A DNA stretch of 64,000 nt from Euglena gracilis (Eukaryota > Euglenida > Euglenophyceae > Euglenales): positions 36,689,703-36,753,702 of the forward strand of contig CP154954.1 of the NCBI GenBank assembly GCA_039621445.1, written 5' to 3'. The notes beneath the pieces were generated by a model. The model saw only the letters and a list, made by a program, of their open reading frames with translations, was not told the origin of the DNA and ran no database searches. This document shows positions 62,345 through 64,000 of the stretch, piece by piece (position 1 is the stretch's first letter; each line of letters starts with the position of its first letter). The position numbers and the translations under genes are program-made.

Positions 62345-63655
62345 TTATTTGCCGTGCCCGGGGTGTCATTTCGGGGTATCTGTTTGTGCAGGCAGGTGGA
62401 GCAAGAAGAATTGGGTTTGCAATGAGTTGAGTGGGGTGTTTTGAAGGGTTTTGTGAGGCACGGTGGTCATAGGGCCTGTTCATTGGTTTGAAAAAAAAAA
62501 CAATGTGAAGTCAATCTTGAGCTTGTGGGCAAATGACAGGGTATTTCTTTGGGAGTTTTGAATGACAATTTAGTGTTGCTTTGTTCCATGTGTTTTTCCC
62601 CATGGTGTTCCCCTCTCTTTGATCTGAGAGCCCTGGGCACCTCCCGTCATATGGTGGCAGGATTAAAAGGGCTATGGTGATGGGCCATTGGTTTTCATTT
62701 TTGTGCAATTATTCCATCAACCTTACGGCATCAAACGACATCCACTGCTGTGCTGTGAAAGGGGGGTGGGCAGGAGAAAGGGGGGGGTGGGTTTGGGAAA
62801 GAGGATGTTATGGTGCAATTCACCATGAACTCTTTGTATGTCCAGTGTGGTCAAGGTGACATTTTCATGGTTCACCTGTGAGCACCAAAATTTTTCATGG
62901 CTACCAGTGGTGACACCCAAAAGCACTTTGTGGCTCACAACCCTGATTTTGTGGGACAATTTTGTGCTTTTTCAAAATTTTTGTGGATGACATTGCAATT
63001 TGCCATTATTCAGCAGCAGCGGGAGTCGTTTGTGGCCATCATTTTTTTGGTTGCTTCTGTTGTTGACTCAGTTGTTATTTTATTTTACTTTCTTTGAATT
63101 ATTTGAAAATATATGTGGTATTTTTATATTCAGTTGATCATTATGATGACAGTTTTTTGATTCGATTGTTTGCCACAAGTTGTATTTTATGAAGATTGGT
63201 TGTTCAACATGCTTTGTAGCTAGCTGGCTCTCTTGGATTATTTTGGGCATATTGTCTGTTTGCTTTCATGAGAACTTTGGTCTTTGACATTTGCATTTTT
63301 CCATGTGGTGATTTTTTTCCCACTCCATTGGGTCGGCCTTTCACAACGTGGCCCTACCACAACCCAACACCTCCAAATCCAGTGCCCCGTGGCACTGCGC
63401 ACAAATCCATGGTTGGTTTGCAGCTCCCCTTCCCCTTTTTTTTGCCATCTTTGTGGAGTGACCCGCACGCTGGCACACGCATGCACACCCAGGTCGGGGT
63501 AGCAAACCATGGTAGTCATCGCATCGATCATGGTACTCGACACCTCTCTCTCTGTCCCTGTCTCCGTCTCTGTCTTGCGCCTTGTTCCCGCCTCACGCAG
63601 TCTGCGCTGCCCCCCACCCCCCATATGTCTTTGGCTTGCGGCGCACGACCAGGGG
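62345..63655. other. Repeat-poor DNA without a recognised gene
   Basis: Balanced to A/T-rich composition, few C/G runs. GTGGTTCAC-type words with ACACCAAAA (62815-62945) resemble those at 36723-36820. Frames on either strand show no bias. Confidence 0.35.
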
Positions 63656-63880
63656 ACACTGAAGACGCTGCGGCCGGCGGCGGCGGCGGTCTGCGCGGCG
63701 GGTGCGGGTGCGGGTGCGGGCAGCGCCCCCAGTCCCCGGCTACTCCCCAGCCCCCGCAACGCCAACGACCATTGGCCGGCCTGTCCGTCAGGTACCTTGT
63801 GCATTGAACGCAAGGCCGCCTGGCATTACCCCACCCACAGGGAGCAGGCTTCTGCTCAAGGGTTCGCAGCCTCCGGGGGG
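63656..63880 (+). CDS. Coding-like block, Ala-rich then mixed
   Basis: The best frame reads LKTLRPAAAAVCAAGAGAG, SAPSPRLLPSPRNANDHWP, ACPSGTLCIERKAAWHYP and THREQASAQGFAASGG. G/C third positions are frequent up to about 63780 and then fall. An internal GTCAG/GTACCT could be a donor at 63791, in which case only the first part is exon. The opposite strand also has a long frame, so strand is uncertain. Confidence 0.3.
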
Positions 63881-64000
63881 ATATTCAAGTTGCAATTTGC
63901 TTTTCGCATCATCCAAAGATTTGTGATTTTGCATTTTTTGCATATGGTTCATTTCTTGATACGTGCCCCCCCCCCCCCGGGCAATTGACGCCCCCGGGCA
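63881..64000. other. Window end, A/T-rich then C-run
   Basis: Ends in a C-run followed by GGGCAATTGACGCCCCCGGGCA, similar to the TAATTGAC-type C-run elements, probably the start of another such element cut by the window edge. Confidence 0.4.

Noticed and set aside
63960-64000. Possible contig-end telomere
   Set aside because: The last bases are a C-run and GCAATTGACGCC text typical of the C-run elements, not CCCTAA repeats; the window simply ends in another element.

Overview
This window looks like GC-rich nuclear DNA of a eukaryote, plausibly a protist or microalga; the species cannot be named from the sequence. Support for a nuclear eukaryotic origin: short high-GC3 open blocks bounded by splice-like AG/GT signals, a mitochondrial-carrier fragment, a LINE-type endonuclease fragment, hAT-type transposons, telomere-like CCCTAA/TTAGGG tracts, a 9-kb satellite array, and no operon-like gene packing. 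Runs of C or G, often 8 to over 25 bases, punctuate almost every repeat and are the dominant texture.

Layout. 1-18 kb is a patchwork of short inverted-repeat elements, hairpins and degraded transposons: a hAT remnant at 7.36-8.06 kb with a transposase tail, a mitochondrial-carrier exon fragment at 7.1 kb, and a LINE endonuclease fragment on the minus strand at 16.3-16.9 kb. 18.2-22.4 kb has a tandem array of about seven 320-340 bp units, each with an exon-like block, which runs in the same reading frame into a 21-bp minisatellite (LALPAPA repeat) interrupted by two related inverted-repeat elements. 23.0-32.0 kb is a satellite of about 38 monomers of roughly 205 bp, broken by two inserts, one of them telomere-like. 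32.5-40 kb holds a string of small plus-strand exon candidates (54-108 bp, high GC3, largely compatible phases, several membrane segments) separated by repeat-filled gaps. With the TM-encoding exon at 22.8 kb these could be one gene whose introns contain the satellite, a TCA/TTA microsatellite and transposons.

41-49 kb is dense in C/G-run elements with few coding signs. 49.3-60.2 kb is a segmental duplication: one short ancestral-like copy, then three units of about 3.29 kb. Each long unit carries the same 1.6-kb AT-rich hAT-like element, the same 356-bp element, and (in two of three) the same 0.29-kb element. The short copy preserves the empty sites, so target duplications can be read directly. 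The third AT-rich copy has a further 424-bp element nested in it. 60.6-64 kb has a few more exon candidates among low-complexity DNA.

No complete gene, RNA gene, CRISPR array or viral gene was recognised. Exon calls rest on GC3, splice-like signals and phase only and are inferences. The transposon calls resting on terminal repeats plus target duplications are the firmest annotations here.
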